From the NCBI GenBank assembly GCA_021234155.1, contig JAJEKV010000103.1, positions 3,412,001 to 3,476,000 on the forward strand: a stretch of DNA of 64,000 nucleotides. Reading direction: 5' to 3'. Shown here one piece after another: positions 43,007 to 55,080 of this stretch. How positions within the stretch are numbered: position 1 is the stretch's first letter; the number at the start of each line of letters is the position of its first letter. Under the pieces are notes generated by a model. It searched no databases. It had not been told where the DNA came from and worked only from the letters and a program-made list of their open reading frames with translations. The position numbers were made by a program, and so were the translations under genes. This stretch comes from Isoetes taiwanensis. Taxonomy: Eukaryota > Streptophyta > Lycopodiopsida > Isoetales > Isoetaceae.

Positions 43007-43264
43007 TTAGCAATCAGTTAATTTGTCCTTTTTCCCTTCTAGTTTCCTATTTATTTTCTTTCTCGCCCCTTTTCTTCCTTTAGCAGCTCTCGTTGCATCT
43101 CCCTTACGTCTTCCTAGTATTGGGCTTTGTGCATCTCTATCACTTTTGATTACAAGAATCAACAATTCCCACCCTCCACTCCGTTCCCACTTCCATTTTA
43201 ATTTTTGTTGTGTCTCGACAAGTACTTCAGGCATAATCCGTTTGGCATTTTGGAACTTGTGCAT
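43007..43264 (-). CDS. Small basic open frame, uncertain
   Basis: An 85-codon frame rich in Lys and Arg toward its end (RRKGDATRAAKGRKGARKKI). It lies upstream of the palindrome array, on the same strand as the methyltransferase relic. It may be an upstream exon or a chance frame; there is no family match. Confidence 0.25.
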   Translation of the reverse strand: MHKFQNAKRIMPEVLVETQQKLKWKWERSGGWELLILVIKSDRDAQSPILGRRKGDATRAAKGRKGARKKINRKLEGKKDKLTDC

Positions 43265-45032
43265 CTAATTAGGGCAAAACCATTCCATATTTTTGCCCTT
43301 CCTTTTATTCAACTCTATTTTTTTGGGTTGCACTGTCTCCATCTGCATGTTTTGCTTTGCAAGGTCATGCGACTGCTCACAGTAAGAGTAGTTTTTCAGA
43401 AAGCTTTTTGGTTTTGCAGTTGCAATAGAAATGGCGACATGATCCCTTTTGTTCCATCAGATTTTCATCATCATTTCATGAGGACATGGTTTTTAAGGGA
43501 TGCAGCAATGGTTGTTCCCGGAACGGTTTTATTGGAGGAAGAAATGATTTAATTTCACTTCTATGGTTGTAGCTTTGTAATGGGCTTCGATCTTTTGAGT
43601 AGACCATGGCTTTCAACAAGCTTTGAAATCAGGATTAGATGGAACCATAAATTTCGAGTGGAAGTCTGGTGCCAAGTTTCGAGCCCTTCTAGGCACGGAT
43701 CTAGCTGGCATTTACTAGAGGCGAGAATCTACTGAGGATTAGCTGGCTATTCAGGCTTTCTTTCATAACCATATCATGTTTGTGCAACTAGGAACGTTAT
43801 TGCTATTCCAGATAAGTAAACCTTGCTTTCTTTCAGTTCTTTGCAGTCTCAAATCTGTGCTCAACATAGAGTTAAATAGATAAGAGGTTCTAATCTCAAT
43901 TTTGCAGAAGAAGTTCTGATCTTCGTTTTATTTGCCAATAACTGGGACTTATATCTATTGCATGCTCAAGCACCCAACAAAACGGTTTTTCTCACCGTAG
44001 CATCCAGCACCAAGCAGAGGTTTCAAAAGGTGGATTACTATTAAACAGGCCGGCAAGTAGCAAATCTCGAAGATAGAGCTATGACCGGTGTTTATTGCAT
44101 CCCTAGCATACTAGAACTTGCAGTGCTCTCAATCCAGCCGCAGGTTCCACTACGGCTACCTTGAGGTTAGATTAATTAGTTGATTTAATTATCTGAGTGC
44201 TTTGATGTTTGTAGCAACTTTGATGTTTAATGTATAGAAATCTGAAATCTTTCTAGCAGTACCAGATTGGAGTAGCATGTGATATGTATGCTGCCAGGAA
44301 ATGAAGTCTTGTTGCATGACTTATTTATAAACAAAATACGTCCACTAGATGAGAGGGCAGTAAGTACATCATGCCAAGTTATTCTTTCCCATATTTTATC
44401 CTTTAGTTCATGACTTGGAAACTGGTTCTTCACTATTATAAATCCAAATCAAGGGAGTTTTCTAGTTAAGTTTTTATTTATAACCCAGAACACAATATTA
44501 ATGCTTTTAGTTCATTTACTTTGAGCGATGTTACTATTGCATTCAATAACTCATAGATTTCATTTGATATGATATGCTTAGCTGGAGTGTTGAATTCTAT
44601 GGTGCTTGGCATTCAAAATTTTCTTTGTAAGCATTTACTTTGTGGTTCTTCCTTTGATATGTGAACAAGGAACGGAGTTTTCGAAACACACAGAAATGGC
44701 TCTATTTGCCACGAACTTTAATTGTCTTGAGACAAGAGTTGCTGGGAATACTAAATTGTCTGTATTGTTTGTTGTCTTGCAAGAATAAAGGAGACCATCC
44801 AGATAAGCAATCTTATTTTCGTTCTTGTTTGATTATGGTAGTAATATTGCCATAGCTTTAGATGGGTCTTGGCAATGACCCGGGGGATTTAGTATTCTTA
44901 GCAGTAGGGGACATGTGCATGTAATGAAGGGGATTTTTTTTACCATTTCGTATTTGTATACTTACTATTGGGGTGTTTTTTCGCCATTATCTGGGGAAAA
45001 ATATATACTTTAGGGGTTAAATTAGCTTCACA
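43265..45032. other. Non-coding region with a mitochondrial insert
   Basis: Apart from the rRNA-like piece at 43991-44163, nothing is recognised. The right end of the putative inversion is 45032/45033. Confidence 0.35.
43991..44163 (-). pseudogene. Mitochondrial rRNA-derived fragment (end of rrn18, start of rrn5)
   Basis: On the minus strand AAGGTAGCCGTAGTGGAACC and TGCGGCTGGATTGA (44129-44162) match the 3' end of plant mitochondrial small-subunit rRNA better than the plastid or nuclear versions. About 105 bp further, GGTGCTGGATGCTACGGTGA and GA (43990-44013) resemble the start of mitochondrial 5S rRNA. Adjacency of rrn18 and rrn5 is the usual plant mitochondrial order, so this is probably a degraded nuclear insertion of mitochondrial DNA. 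Confidence 0.55.
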
Positions 45033-46084
45033 CATTCCAAGGATCTAGAGCATGTCAAGTGCCAGGTAAATAATCATTCTGTTGTGCAAAACCGCCTTTT
45101 GGCTAGGCAATAAGCTGGTTTAGCATGTTAGTTCAGCCTTAGAGGCCTTACAGATCCCGAGATCATAAGCTCTAACAAAGGAACCTAACTCTGGATGTTT
45201 AGATAGATAGATTAGATGTTATTCTTCATTTCAGTTCTGTGATGACGTTGGTATTTCACTCTGCACAGGAGTCCGCCTGGTTGTGGGTGGCGGGGCTAGA
45301 CCGGTTGACAATGAGGAATTTGTCCCATCACGGATTGACCCCTCTGGTGTGTAAAGCCTACCGGGGGTCTAAGTGGGCTAGGCTTAATGGCTTGTCACTG
45401 AGTGTGGGCAAGGCATGATCTCGACACCTCTTGGGTGATGCGTCACCTTCAAAGAGGTTCAAGTCGAATACGGGCAGTGGCCCTCTAGCCGCCTGTGATG
45501 GGCATGGATGCCTCTGGAGGGGAGGTGACTCTCCTCCTGCCTCATCGGGACTGGGGAGATGCAACCCAGCAGTAGCCCCCTTGGCTATGCACCTGGCAGG
45601 CTACAGTCAGGTCCCAATACTTTTCAACCTACTCTGCAAAGTGTGCACGGGAGGGGCGGATGGAGTGGACTACCCTCAGCCATGTTCTTATGCCAGCCAA
45701 ATCCATTTGCCATGAATTCTTTCTGCAATGACTTCTGGAGGCCCAAGCCGTGAGTTGAACCCCCTTGAGTCTGAGCCCTGGGTAGGATTCCCCTTTATTG
45801 TTATTGCTCATATTGATGTTGTTGTACATGTGATAATTATGATGTGTTCACCCTTCGAGGTGATTGTATTGATGTATTGATATTATGTGCTCATGTTTAT
45901 TCACGCTTCCGCAGCTAGATCGACCCGAAGGGAGACGGGCAAATGACACATCCACTCTTCCCTTGTTGGCTCATTCCACTGGGAGTGGTGTCAGGTGGAT
46001 GGCCCCTGCCAGTTTGGCTATCAGGGGGATTGCTCCGCCTTCTGATACGATGTGTGCATCGTAGAGAAAGTAGGGGACGTCACA
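45033..46084 (+). repeat. 5' LTR of element 2, distal two thirds (LTRb)
   Basis: It matches 58001-59041 of the 3' LTR from CATTCC onward, apart from a deletion of about 95 bp near 45256. It ends GGGGACGTCACA at 46084, next to the primer-binding site. Confidence 0.92.
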
Positions 46085-46085
46085 G

Positions 46086-46097
46086 TGGTATCAGAGC
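46086..46097 (+). other. Primer-binding site of element 2
   Basis: TGGTATCAGAGC one base after the LTR, as in element 1. Confidence 0.93.
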
Positions 46098-46300
46098 ATG
46101 ATCTTGGCAGACCAAGATCAAGCACTGACCATTCCCTGTTAGGACTAACAGTAGACTTCCAGTCTTGGGAATAGCCACCCAAGCATGAACCTCGAAAATT
46201 GGGAAATTTTTTTCCAATCTCTAGTGCAGCAAGTAGAAAAATGTTAAGTTAGCAAGAAATTTTTAGCAAACCCCTAGAAATCTTGGCCAAAAAGGGATGA

Positions 46301-47682
46301 CCCCTCACAGAATGCGCCCAGACCAAATCCGTCATTCTTGGATTCGCCTCTCGCGCACTGTGTGAGTGGTCGACTCATGGTGACCTAGATAGAGGCATAA
46401 TTAATATAATCTAATAGTGGAGGGCAGCTTAATCCGTAGATTAGAGCTAGTATTGCATGTTATAGAAACACCTTGTAAACTGAAAATTAGAGTAAAAAAG
46501 GGATGACCCCTCACAGAATGCGCCCAGACCAAATCCGTCATTCTCGGATTCGCCTTTCGTGCACTGTGTGAGTGGTCGGCCCATGTTGACCTAGATAGAG
46601 GCATAATTAGAGTAATCTGATAGCTCAGGATAGCTTAGAGCTCGAATTTAAGCTAGGAATGTATGTTCTAACACTAAGAAAATGTTTATAAAACTAAAGT
46701 TAGAGCCAAAAAGTAGTGACCACTCACAGAGTGCGCCCAGACCAAATCCGTCATTCTCGGATTAGCCTCTCGCGCACTGTGTGAGGGGCCAAACTAGGGT
46801 TTATTTAGAAATAGAAGCAATAGCTTTTAGGGTACAAGGCTAGAGCCACAGAAGAGCAAAGGGCATGACTTTTTGAAGACATTGAAGACCCAGGCGACGT
46901 ACTGACAACAGAAGGGAGGAGAGTGAAAAGACAGACCCAAGAGAGAAAACACTATGGCAAACACCTCTACCAACGAAGCGAGTAGTACAGGGCACAACTG
47001 GCCTATCAACAATCTTCATCGAATGGAAGACATACGTTAATCATCTGCATGAAGAACCTTCTCGATTGCAACATCCACGAGCTCACAGCAGAAAGAAGAT
47101 TGCTAGTTTATTGTAAATACACAACTTTTTGTAAATACAAATTTAAGTTTTGATCATGTTAACGTGTAAAACTATAAGTAATTAGGTTGTACTAATGGTA
47201 TCTGCATTTAGAATTACCAAATTTGGAGCAAACCGAGATTTTCGGATTAGCCTCTCGCGCACTGTGTGAGTGGTCGACCACTGATCTTTGCCAATACTTG
47301 GCCAAATGTAGGAAGTAAGGGCACAATCTAACCTAACTCGTCGAGATAAACAGGATTTGACCCTTAGATTATAGAAATTGAGCCATCCTAGACCCAAACA
47401 GAGTCCCACCCCTCACAGAGTGCGCCAGGACCAAATTCGTCATTCTCGGATTAGCTTCTCGCGCACTGTGTGAGTGGTCGACCCCTGATCTATGCCAAGA
47501 TTTGTCCAAATGAAGAAAGTAAGGGCACAATCTGACCTAACTCGTCGAGATAAACAGGATTTGTCCCTTAGTTTGCATGTTTTGAGTCATCCTCGATCCA
47601 AATAGGGCCCCACCCCTCAAAGAGTGCGCCAGGACCAAATCCGTCATTCTCGGATTAGCCTCTCGCGCACTGTGTGAGTGGT
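46301..47682 (+). repeat. Six-copy hairpin repeat array in the element 2 leader
   Basis: A block of about 70 bp recurs at 46301-46370, 46507-46576, 46720-46789, about 47236-47273 (right half only), 47409-47477 and 47613-47682, at a period of roughly 205 bp. Each can fold, because CCCCTCACAGAATGCGC pairs with GCGCACTGTGTGAGTGG; the loop carries ACCAAATCCGTCATTCTCGG. Flanking words also repeat. Element 1 has two hairpins of different sequence but the same spacing at the same position. Confidence 0.88.
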
Positions 47683-47854
47683 CAGACCAAAATTGACCCA
47701 ACTGGCCCCAACATTCTCAACATTAGATGAAATTTGTTGCAATAGGATCCTTAGAATGCCCTCTTTAACCTAGTTTGCCTATGATTTGCATAGCAGCACC
47801 TCAGAGTCATAGATATTCCCAAACCCTACATTTTTCCAAAATTAGGGTTTTGTC

Positions 47855-47864
47855 TATAAATAGG
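47855..47864 (+). promoter_or_regulatory. Internal TATA box of element 2
   Basis: TATAAATAGG is followed 20-30 bp later by CAACAGAA, as at 7766 in element 1. Confidence 0.5.
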
Positions 47865-49123
47865 ATTCTAGAGCCTAGTCACACTCAACAGAAACCAACG
47901 CCACCAAACAACCATGTTGAGAAAAAGAGGCAGAAAAGAAAGAACTTTAATGACCTCATCTCTAAGACTACACAGAGTTCAATAACCAGACCTAACAAGG
48001 TAATGACAAAAGGGTTGTCCTGAAGGCCAATAGCTACTCAAGACCAACACTTAAGCATATACAGCAAAAGAAAAAAGGAATGAATGAATGAATTATGAGT
48101 CGTAGCCCTCGTCTTTACTTCCAAAAAAAAAAGGTACAATATGTTCGTAAACACTTCCAATAAAATGCCTCATGCCCACCGACCTTTTTGGGCATACAAG
48201 AATAATCAAATACCATGAGACAAACTTATATAATGGACAATAAGTAATAATGAAGATCTTTACGCCTTCGCTCCGTTGTTTGCAAAATAACGAACCAATA
48301 GAATAAAAGTTCACCAGATTCAGAGAGACATCCACTCATTCTAACGACAACTCAAATCTATGAGATGACCTGTGCCTACAGGTCCAATCCATCTCCAAGC
48401 CAAATGATTGCGAGGATAACCGCATCCATGCCAATCATCCTTGATCTCTGTAACCTGCAAAAACCACCAATGCAACAGCCACTGGGCATTAGGCCCCCAT
48501 CCCTGGCACGAGGACCACCAAATCCAGGCATGAGGGCGAACGGCCACCGCAAGGTCGACATCTTTCCCATTGCTTGGCACAAGGGCCACCCTCTCGATGG
48601 CACGAGGACCATCATACCATCACTAAATCCCTGAATGAAAGAAAGACTTGAATACAAAGGCATGCCAGAAAAGACCACCAACCATGGAAAGAGAGTCACT
48701 GCAACATCAACACTTGGCACAAGGACCACCAATCCTTGCATAAGAACTCAAGAACAGCAACAATAAGAATAATAGGTGCAACTTCTATGAAAACAAAGAA
48801 ATGACAACACAGAACCAGTAAACAAAGAGACACCTACGAACCATAAGGTGCCCATAGGTACAAGAGGGTGGGAGAGGGGGGGACTAGCGACTGAAGGAGA
48901 AGAGGCTCAAGAACGGCTGATAGAGACAAAGGAGGAGGAAACAAACTTAAATACTCTAGAGGGGCACGTCAACTAGCCTCAAGAAGCGGATTTATCTGCT
49001 TGCAGATAAATCATACCCACAACCCTCATTTGCACCCTACCCCTTTGCTCCTCACTCCAAGATGATTTTTCAGCTCCCAGAGGCACTTCTTTATCTGTTT
49101 GACAACCCCTCGAGCTTGAGCCC
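47865..49123 (+). other. Region between the TATA box and the accessory frame
   Basis: It should contain the N-terminal part of the accessory gene in decayed form; just before 49124 a frame reads FQLPEALLYLF, like the YLSSQTALALF segment of element 1. The part at 48480-48730 has four copies of a word like GGCACRAGGACCACC. No intact frame. Confidence 0.4.
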
Positions 49124-49900
49124 ATGGCCATCGCAGCAGGTGAGGAGGAGCAGATGCTTCTAGAGTACGAAGAGGCAGAGCAGGAGGAAGATGAAGGACG
49201 TGGGTCGGACGTGGAAGACATCATCGACATTGACCCCACTCAAGAAAGGCAACAAGCAGAGGAGGACCTTCAGAGCTTCGAGAAGGGATTAAGGGCAACA
49301 AGGACAGCTCCACCACTTGGGTTAGGCATTACCAGTCTAACCCCGGTCATCATCCAAGGAGAAGCATACCTGACCCTATACGACATCAAGAACCTTCCAG
49401 AGTGCAGGGACAGGGGCTACAGGATAGACGAGCTCTCACATCTCTTACCTCAACAACCGGACCTTGATGACTTCATCGACCGGGAGACACAGGACTTCCC
49501 CATCAGCATAAGGGAGGCCCCGACATACACTGACCAATCATCGACGGACATAGAAGCCTACACCGACATTAGGCAGATGATGGCTCAGCAAGAGTTACCC
49601 ACAGAGGAGGAGTTCTTAGTGATCCAGGAGCGGATGGGAATTAGAGGGAAAACAATAAATGCGCTCCTACCCACCACCTCGACAACAGCACCAGCCGAAC
49701 AGGATAGGGGCAACATCAACTTAGCATCTTCTATGTTCAGCGACTACAGGGAAATGATAGTAGTACCGGTGGATGAATACTCCGGAAGACACAGGGCTGC
49801 AATCAGATCCGGCGAGGAAGAAGAGGAGACACATAACAGGGGAGAAACATCTCTAAAAGCCATACATCAGCATCAGGGGCAAGATCAAGGAGGAGGATAG
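49124..49900 (+). pseudogene. Accessory protein of element 2, truncated
   Basis: The 258-codon frame from the ATG at 49124 matches the middle of the element 1 accessory protein: GLGITSLTPVIIQGEAYLTL against GITALSPIVIDGEEYILAND, RIDELSHLL against RIDELLGMI, and GNINLASSMFSDYREM against SSINLDNATSMWRDHEDL. Both termini are missing, the N-terminal part by upstream frame loss and the C-terminal part by a stop after GQDQGGG. The function is unknown. Confidence 0.7.
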
Positions 49901-52900
49901 TCGGTACGAACAAGAGTTCCGGATTTAGAAACGCATGCAAACCCAAGGAAGGATGATTCCAGCGCCTCAATCAAGTGGACCCGACCCAAAGGACAAAGGA
50001 ACCGACCTAGCCAACAACCACAGACCACTCAAAGGCAACTAAGAGGAGCGATGGCATGTGCAATGGAGACGACCACATTTCCAAGCATAGTGGAAGCATC
50101 TCACAACGAATCAAAGTCCAAGCAGCAGGAGTCGCACTCAGAAATTCAATCGGCCGAGAAATAACCTGTCTACCCGACGATCGCTACCTCAGAGCTTCAA
50201 AGACATGCAAGAATGCCCGACTGCGACAACCAGGTGATCATATTCAAGCGATCAATGGCACTACACATCTTCAACCTTGTAACAACACACTGCATGTCGG
50301 GACACTGAGCAGTCATGACACTCCATATGACAGGTAAACACATTAAGGAGGGGCATTTTCAACTCAAGCGTTTACATCGAGGAACGTTCTCCGCGACTTA
50401 GGATAACGACCTCAGATCATACACGAAGGTCAACTACAGTCGCAACACCTTAAGGAACTTCGGAGTCAAGCAGACCGAGGAAAATGCAGCAAAACCGAAG
50501 AATCAAACGTGATTGGAGGAGGGAAATCCTAAAGGAGTATAAACACTTAAGCATATCCTCTTCTATAAATTAGAAAAGTGGATGAATTAAAATCCCAATA
50601 TAATTATACATATGTGTCTATCATTAGTATCGGGTGCTCAAACATAGCACAAACATGAGTTTAGGATCAAGTTTTAGAGTTTAGCATTTGCGTCAAGAAA
50701 CTCCATCACTTCGACTGCCAAAGGATGAAGCAAAGAACCACAGGTATAGCCGAGAGCAAGTGTTCGAATGGAAGAGCAATTAGAGAGAGACGACCAGAGC
50801 CCAAGCCAAGCTTCGACTCTAGACACTTCGAGAAGCGGCCTCTAGTAGAAGAAGATCGCTCATCCAGCACAATATCAAGACGAGAGATAATATCAGTCAT
50901 GTCAAGATCCTTAGTGCTGCACCAACTAGGCGTGCACGACGACGTCTTCGGGATGCAACTCTACCTCTAGCGGCAGCACCAACACTAATGACACGAGTGT
51001 CCTCAACAAAAGAAGGAGGAACGACCAGACATCTTCAAAAACTGCAGCCACAACCTCAAGCCGACAAACGTCGAGGAATTCTTTGGGACGACCCGACATC
51101 AACGAGCCAACTGAGGAGACAACCTCTCGACGACCATAATTCTGCCTTATATGGTGATGTTTGTAACATGCATGCCAGATGGAGATACATTAAGAAAGGC
51201 GCCACAACAACGGGTTATGACTATGCTCATTCAACAACTAGGTGATGGCTTCGTCAAGTACTCCTGCCAACAATTAGAAGAGAAGAAGCCCAACTTATCT
51301 CCGACACGAGGGACCTCAACGCCTAAGATAGAAGCATTCGACACCTTAACGACAAGGACAGCAACCAAAGCACCTTCGGCAAAAAGAGAGTTCAAGACAA
51401 TAGTCGGGCTATTCAAGGACACGAGCAGGTCTAGTGCAGAAAGTACTTCAACTCAAGGGTCAAGCTACCCAGATATAAGAGTACATCATCCCCGACAGCA
51501 AACCAATCACGGAGAAGAGTCATGAGGCTTTACTCGCCAGGAAAATGCACATGTATTGAGGGGCAATGGCCATAAACCAGAAGATGAAGGAATGCTAGTA
51601 CTTCCACGAGCTCCTTATATGCAACATGAAGTTCAAAACTGTGGAGCGTGATCAAGTGCAACTAGAAGGTACCACAAGACTAGAAGGCAGCATAGCACCG
51701 TAGAACGTGATAACGTCTAAGCCATTAAATTGAGGAGATCAAACAGGTAAGATGAGAAGCTCGATGGAGAACCGAGCCAAAGAATCGAAGAATCAGCTAG
51801 AAACCTCACCAAGCTACGACAACTTGCACGCAACTTCGCGAACCCAAGGATCGACGATTCGAAAGGCAACTGATGAAGAGAACAACTCCTTACGAGTGTA
51901 GTCAAAGGAATTGCGCACAACTTCAAGAGGCACCTCCAAAGATCTTCAAACATTGTAAAGAGGAAGCAATTATTGCCCAAGAACAAGATTAAGAAGTAGA
52001 CCGGAACGCCGAAGCATCAACGACCGTCACATCCTTAGTTAGCATGTGAAGCAGAAGCAAGTTGTGCCGCAGCCGAGAGATATTGGAGAGCTCAAACATA
52101 TCAAAGAGTATACCAATCGAGCACGAGCTGACGTACAAATAAGAGGATATAGATCTTCAACACCAGCGCGCTAGGAGGAACATCGACAACAATGCCATGG
52201 AGTACGTGTGCACCTCGAGGGGAGACACTAAGGGGGCCTAATAGCTTTAATAGTATTTGTAATCATAATAGTGTAAGCTATATGCATGCGTATTTCTCTT
52301 TGTTATTCCCTCTCTCTCACAGTATAACAGATCAAAGAAAAGAGATGTCGGACAGTTGGAAGGCGTGAAGCGAGCAACATCCTCAACACTTGTCTGTCAA
52401 CAATATCGGATCTAGAGGCATCCTTTAGCCGCCAAGATGAAGAATTCAACATGGAGGATCTTTTTCGACGTAGAAGTAACATAGAAGATTTCAAGTGGTC
52501 AACTACGCCATCATAACCACCAGCAATGGGAAGCCTCTAATGAAGAAAGTTGACCTCTACGTCGAGGAGGAGCCCGGAGTCTCGAGCAACTCGAAGAACG
52601 TTACCCTCAAGAAGGCAGCGAGTGGATGAGCTACTAGCAAGATTGAGGAGCTACGATCATATAGTCTTATGGATGATAGGCTTATGGATCATATAGTCTT
52701 ATGGATGATCATATAGTATGATAGGCTTATGGATGATGACATCCATAATGGGATTGGAAGGCATTTCCAGATTTTCTCGTGAAAGGATTGCCCCAAGTTG
52801 AGCTAGGCGTCAACGATTGGGAAGGAAATGCATAGGAGTAACTAAAATTATACATGATTGTTAACAGACATCCAACATATTGAAACCACTTGGTGAGATT

Positions 52901-53396
52901 GATCACCTCGCTAAGAAGGAATCATTACTAGGATAATTGTTGACCATGTATAAAGCTAGTACCTCCAAGGAATAATCCAATCGAATGAAAAGAAGTAATC
53001 TAACAAGTCCGGCCAACTTGTTATGATGATATCAATTCAATTGATAGGAATATTCCAAGAGAGTAAATAACTAAGAAAGGGGGATATCTAGAATATAAAA
53101 TTGAATAATACATGAAAGGTACATTTAAAAATAAGAAGTATGTTAATCACATAGTCTTTTGAGACAAAAGGAATTGTCATGATGATAAAACCTTGCAGTT
53201 TAGAATTGTTCTAAATAATTCAATAACTCATCGCTTAGGGATAGATATGTTAAACATGATGGCTGCATCCATCATAGATGATTAAATATGTTAGCTAAGG
53301 CTAGTAAATTAATGTCTTAGATAAGAAGCATATAACCTCTTAAGGTAAATAGAATAGCTAAGTTGTTATGACAACATCAATTAAGGGGATAGGATA
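49901..53396 (+). pseudogene. Decayed gag-pol region of element 2
   Basis: Only short open frames are present (for example 50056-50337 and 51151-51525), with no intact domain. The part at 52730-53110 matches 37205-37600, another decayed member, so at least that portion is family sequence. A small triplication of ATAGGCTTATGGATGAT lies at about 52670-52740. Confidence 0.5.
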
Positions 53397-55080
53397 TATT
53401 ATTATTATTATTATGTCTAATGCTCACTTGAGCCTTGAGAGGCTATGGAGCACATGAACAAAACCAGTTACAATTTTTGTAACAAGGCACGGTGTGAGTC
53501 AACCGCCCTTATATACAATCCCAATTTTTTTGGTGCTACAGTAAGTAGTGAATAGAAATCCTGTGCACTTATTTCAAATTTGTTCCTGATGTCTTCGTAT
53601 GCGGGGCATGTTAAGAAAACATGTTCCTCATCCTCCACATATCCTGTATCACAGAGATTGCATTTTCGTTCTTCAATTGGAATCTTGGTCCAACGACCTG
53701 TTTCTATTGCCAGCCTATGAGACCCGGTTCTATACCTGGCGATCAATCTTCTTTGAGCTGGGGATAGATTTGCTCCCATGTAAGATTGGCCTGTATAAGT
53801 TTCCATGTGGTTAACCTTTGCTTTGTATATTTGCATCCGTTTTCCAGGGACCGCCCATAGCTTTTGCACTGCCATTTTTTCTAAAATATTTCTGAGTTCT
53901 CTCTTATCTTTTGGGCAGGTGGATATATCGAGCCCCCATCTGTTGGCCCATGCCGCCAAATTCCGTGGCCAATTGGAATTGACCATGGCTTCGTGAGACA
54001 GCCGATCAGATCCCTGTTCCATTACTCTATTATAGAAATTGACTGCCTGATATAAACCCTCCACTTCAAGTGGGAACAGCCCAGTTTCCGCGAGCATCAA
54101 CGCATAGGGAATTTGAGACTTGATCCCAAGTTCGATCTTTAGGAACAGTTTTAGGATGCTTTCAACCTGCGCCCACATCCGAGATGAGAGATCCGGGCCC
54201 CAAATGGGAACACCATAAAGTACTACGGTTTGGACCAGGGATTTAAACAAAATACACTTCAAATGCCAATCTGTGAGGGAGGCCTTACTGCATTTTGCTA
54301 GCATGCTGAACAAGGCCGCTTTCCCACCCAGGACTCTTCTTTGAAGACAGTTCTTCCAGCTATAGTTTGAAGCAAGATCGATATCAAGGTATTTGTAAGA
54401 GTCTACCGTCTCCAAAATCTGTCCTTTGTAGGTGAAATCAGGCCGGTCTCTCGTCCCAAACACCATAATTTTGGATTTGGCAAGGTTTACAGTCATTTTT
54501 TTTCTCTTCACAAAAGCTCTCCAGATTGTCTAAATGTTTTTGAAGTGTGGTCTTTCTACTTGCAAGTAAGACCACATCATCTGCGTAGAGGAGGAGTTGT
54601 ATGAGGTATGAACCCATTTTTGCCCCTGCGAGTGATTTTGCTCTCAACCAATCATCAAACTCGTCAATGAAAATCCCGAACAAAGTCGGGGATAAAGGAC
54701 ATCCCTGGCGGACACCTATTGTGCTTCTGATCTTGGTGTCCAAATCCCAAGAAACTTTGATCAAAACCTCTTCATATAATTGAGATACTGCTGCTCTTAA
54801 CTCGAGAGGGACTCCAATTTGGACAAGCCTTTCACTGAGTTCTTTTCGCAGGATAGTGTCAAAGGCCTTCGAGAAGTCTATGAATGCCATGTCGAGGGAG
54901 GAGTTTGGCGTCTTAGCTTTTTCTATTAGAGTCCGGAGCGTAAGCACGTGATCTAGCGTACTGTGATTTACCCTGAAACCAGCTTGATACTGAGACCGAA
55001 CATGTGCTAGCTCTGCCCATGTACTGATCTTATTTTCCAGAAGACCTCCCAGAATTTTGGAGAATTTTGGAGAATATTGA
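53397..55080 (-). mobile_element. LINE, 5'-truncated, inserted in element 2
   Basis: The minus strand encodes a non-LTR reverse transcriptase: QAGFRVNHSTLDHVLTLRTL, MAFIDFSKAFDTI, GVRQGCPLSPTLFGIFIDEF and LLLYADDVVLLASR (about 54540-55000). A frameshift in a T/A run at about 54500 leads to the distal part (53468-54511) with SPAQRRLIARYRTGSHRL and a C-C-H-C finger (CNLCDTGYVEDEEHVFLTCP). The 3' end at about 53397-53413 is a short (ATT)n tail. No endonuclease domain is left. It shares its C-terminal motifs with the fragment at 39829-40342. Confidence 0.9.

Noticed and set aside
46301-47682. Regularly spaced repeats resembling a CRISPR array
   Set aside because: The blocks are about 70 bp, the 'spacers' themselves repeat, the genome is eukaryotic and the array lies in a retrotransposon leader.
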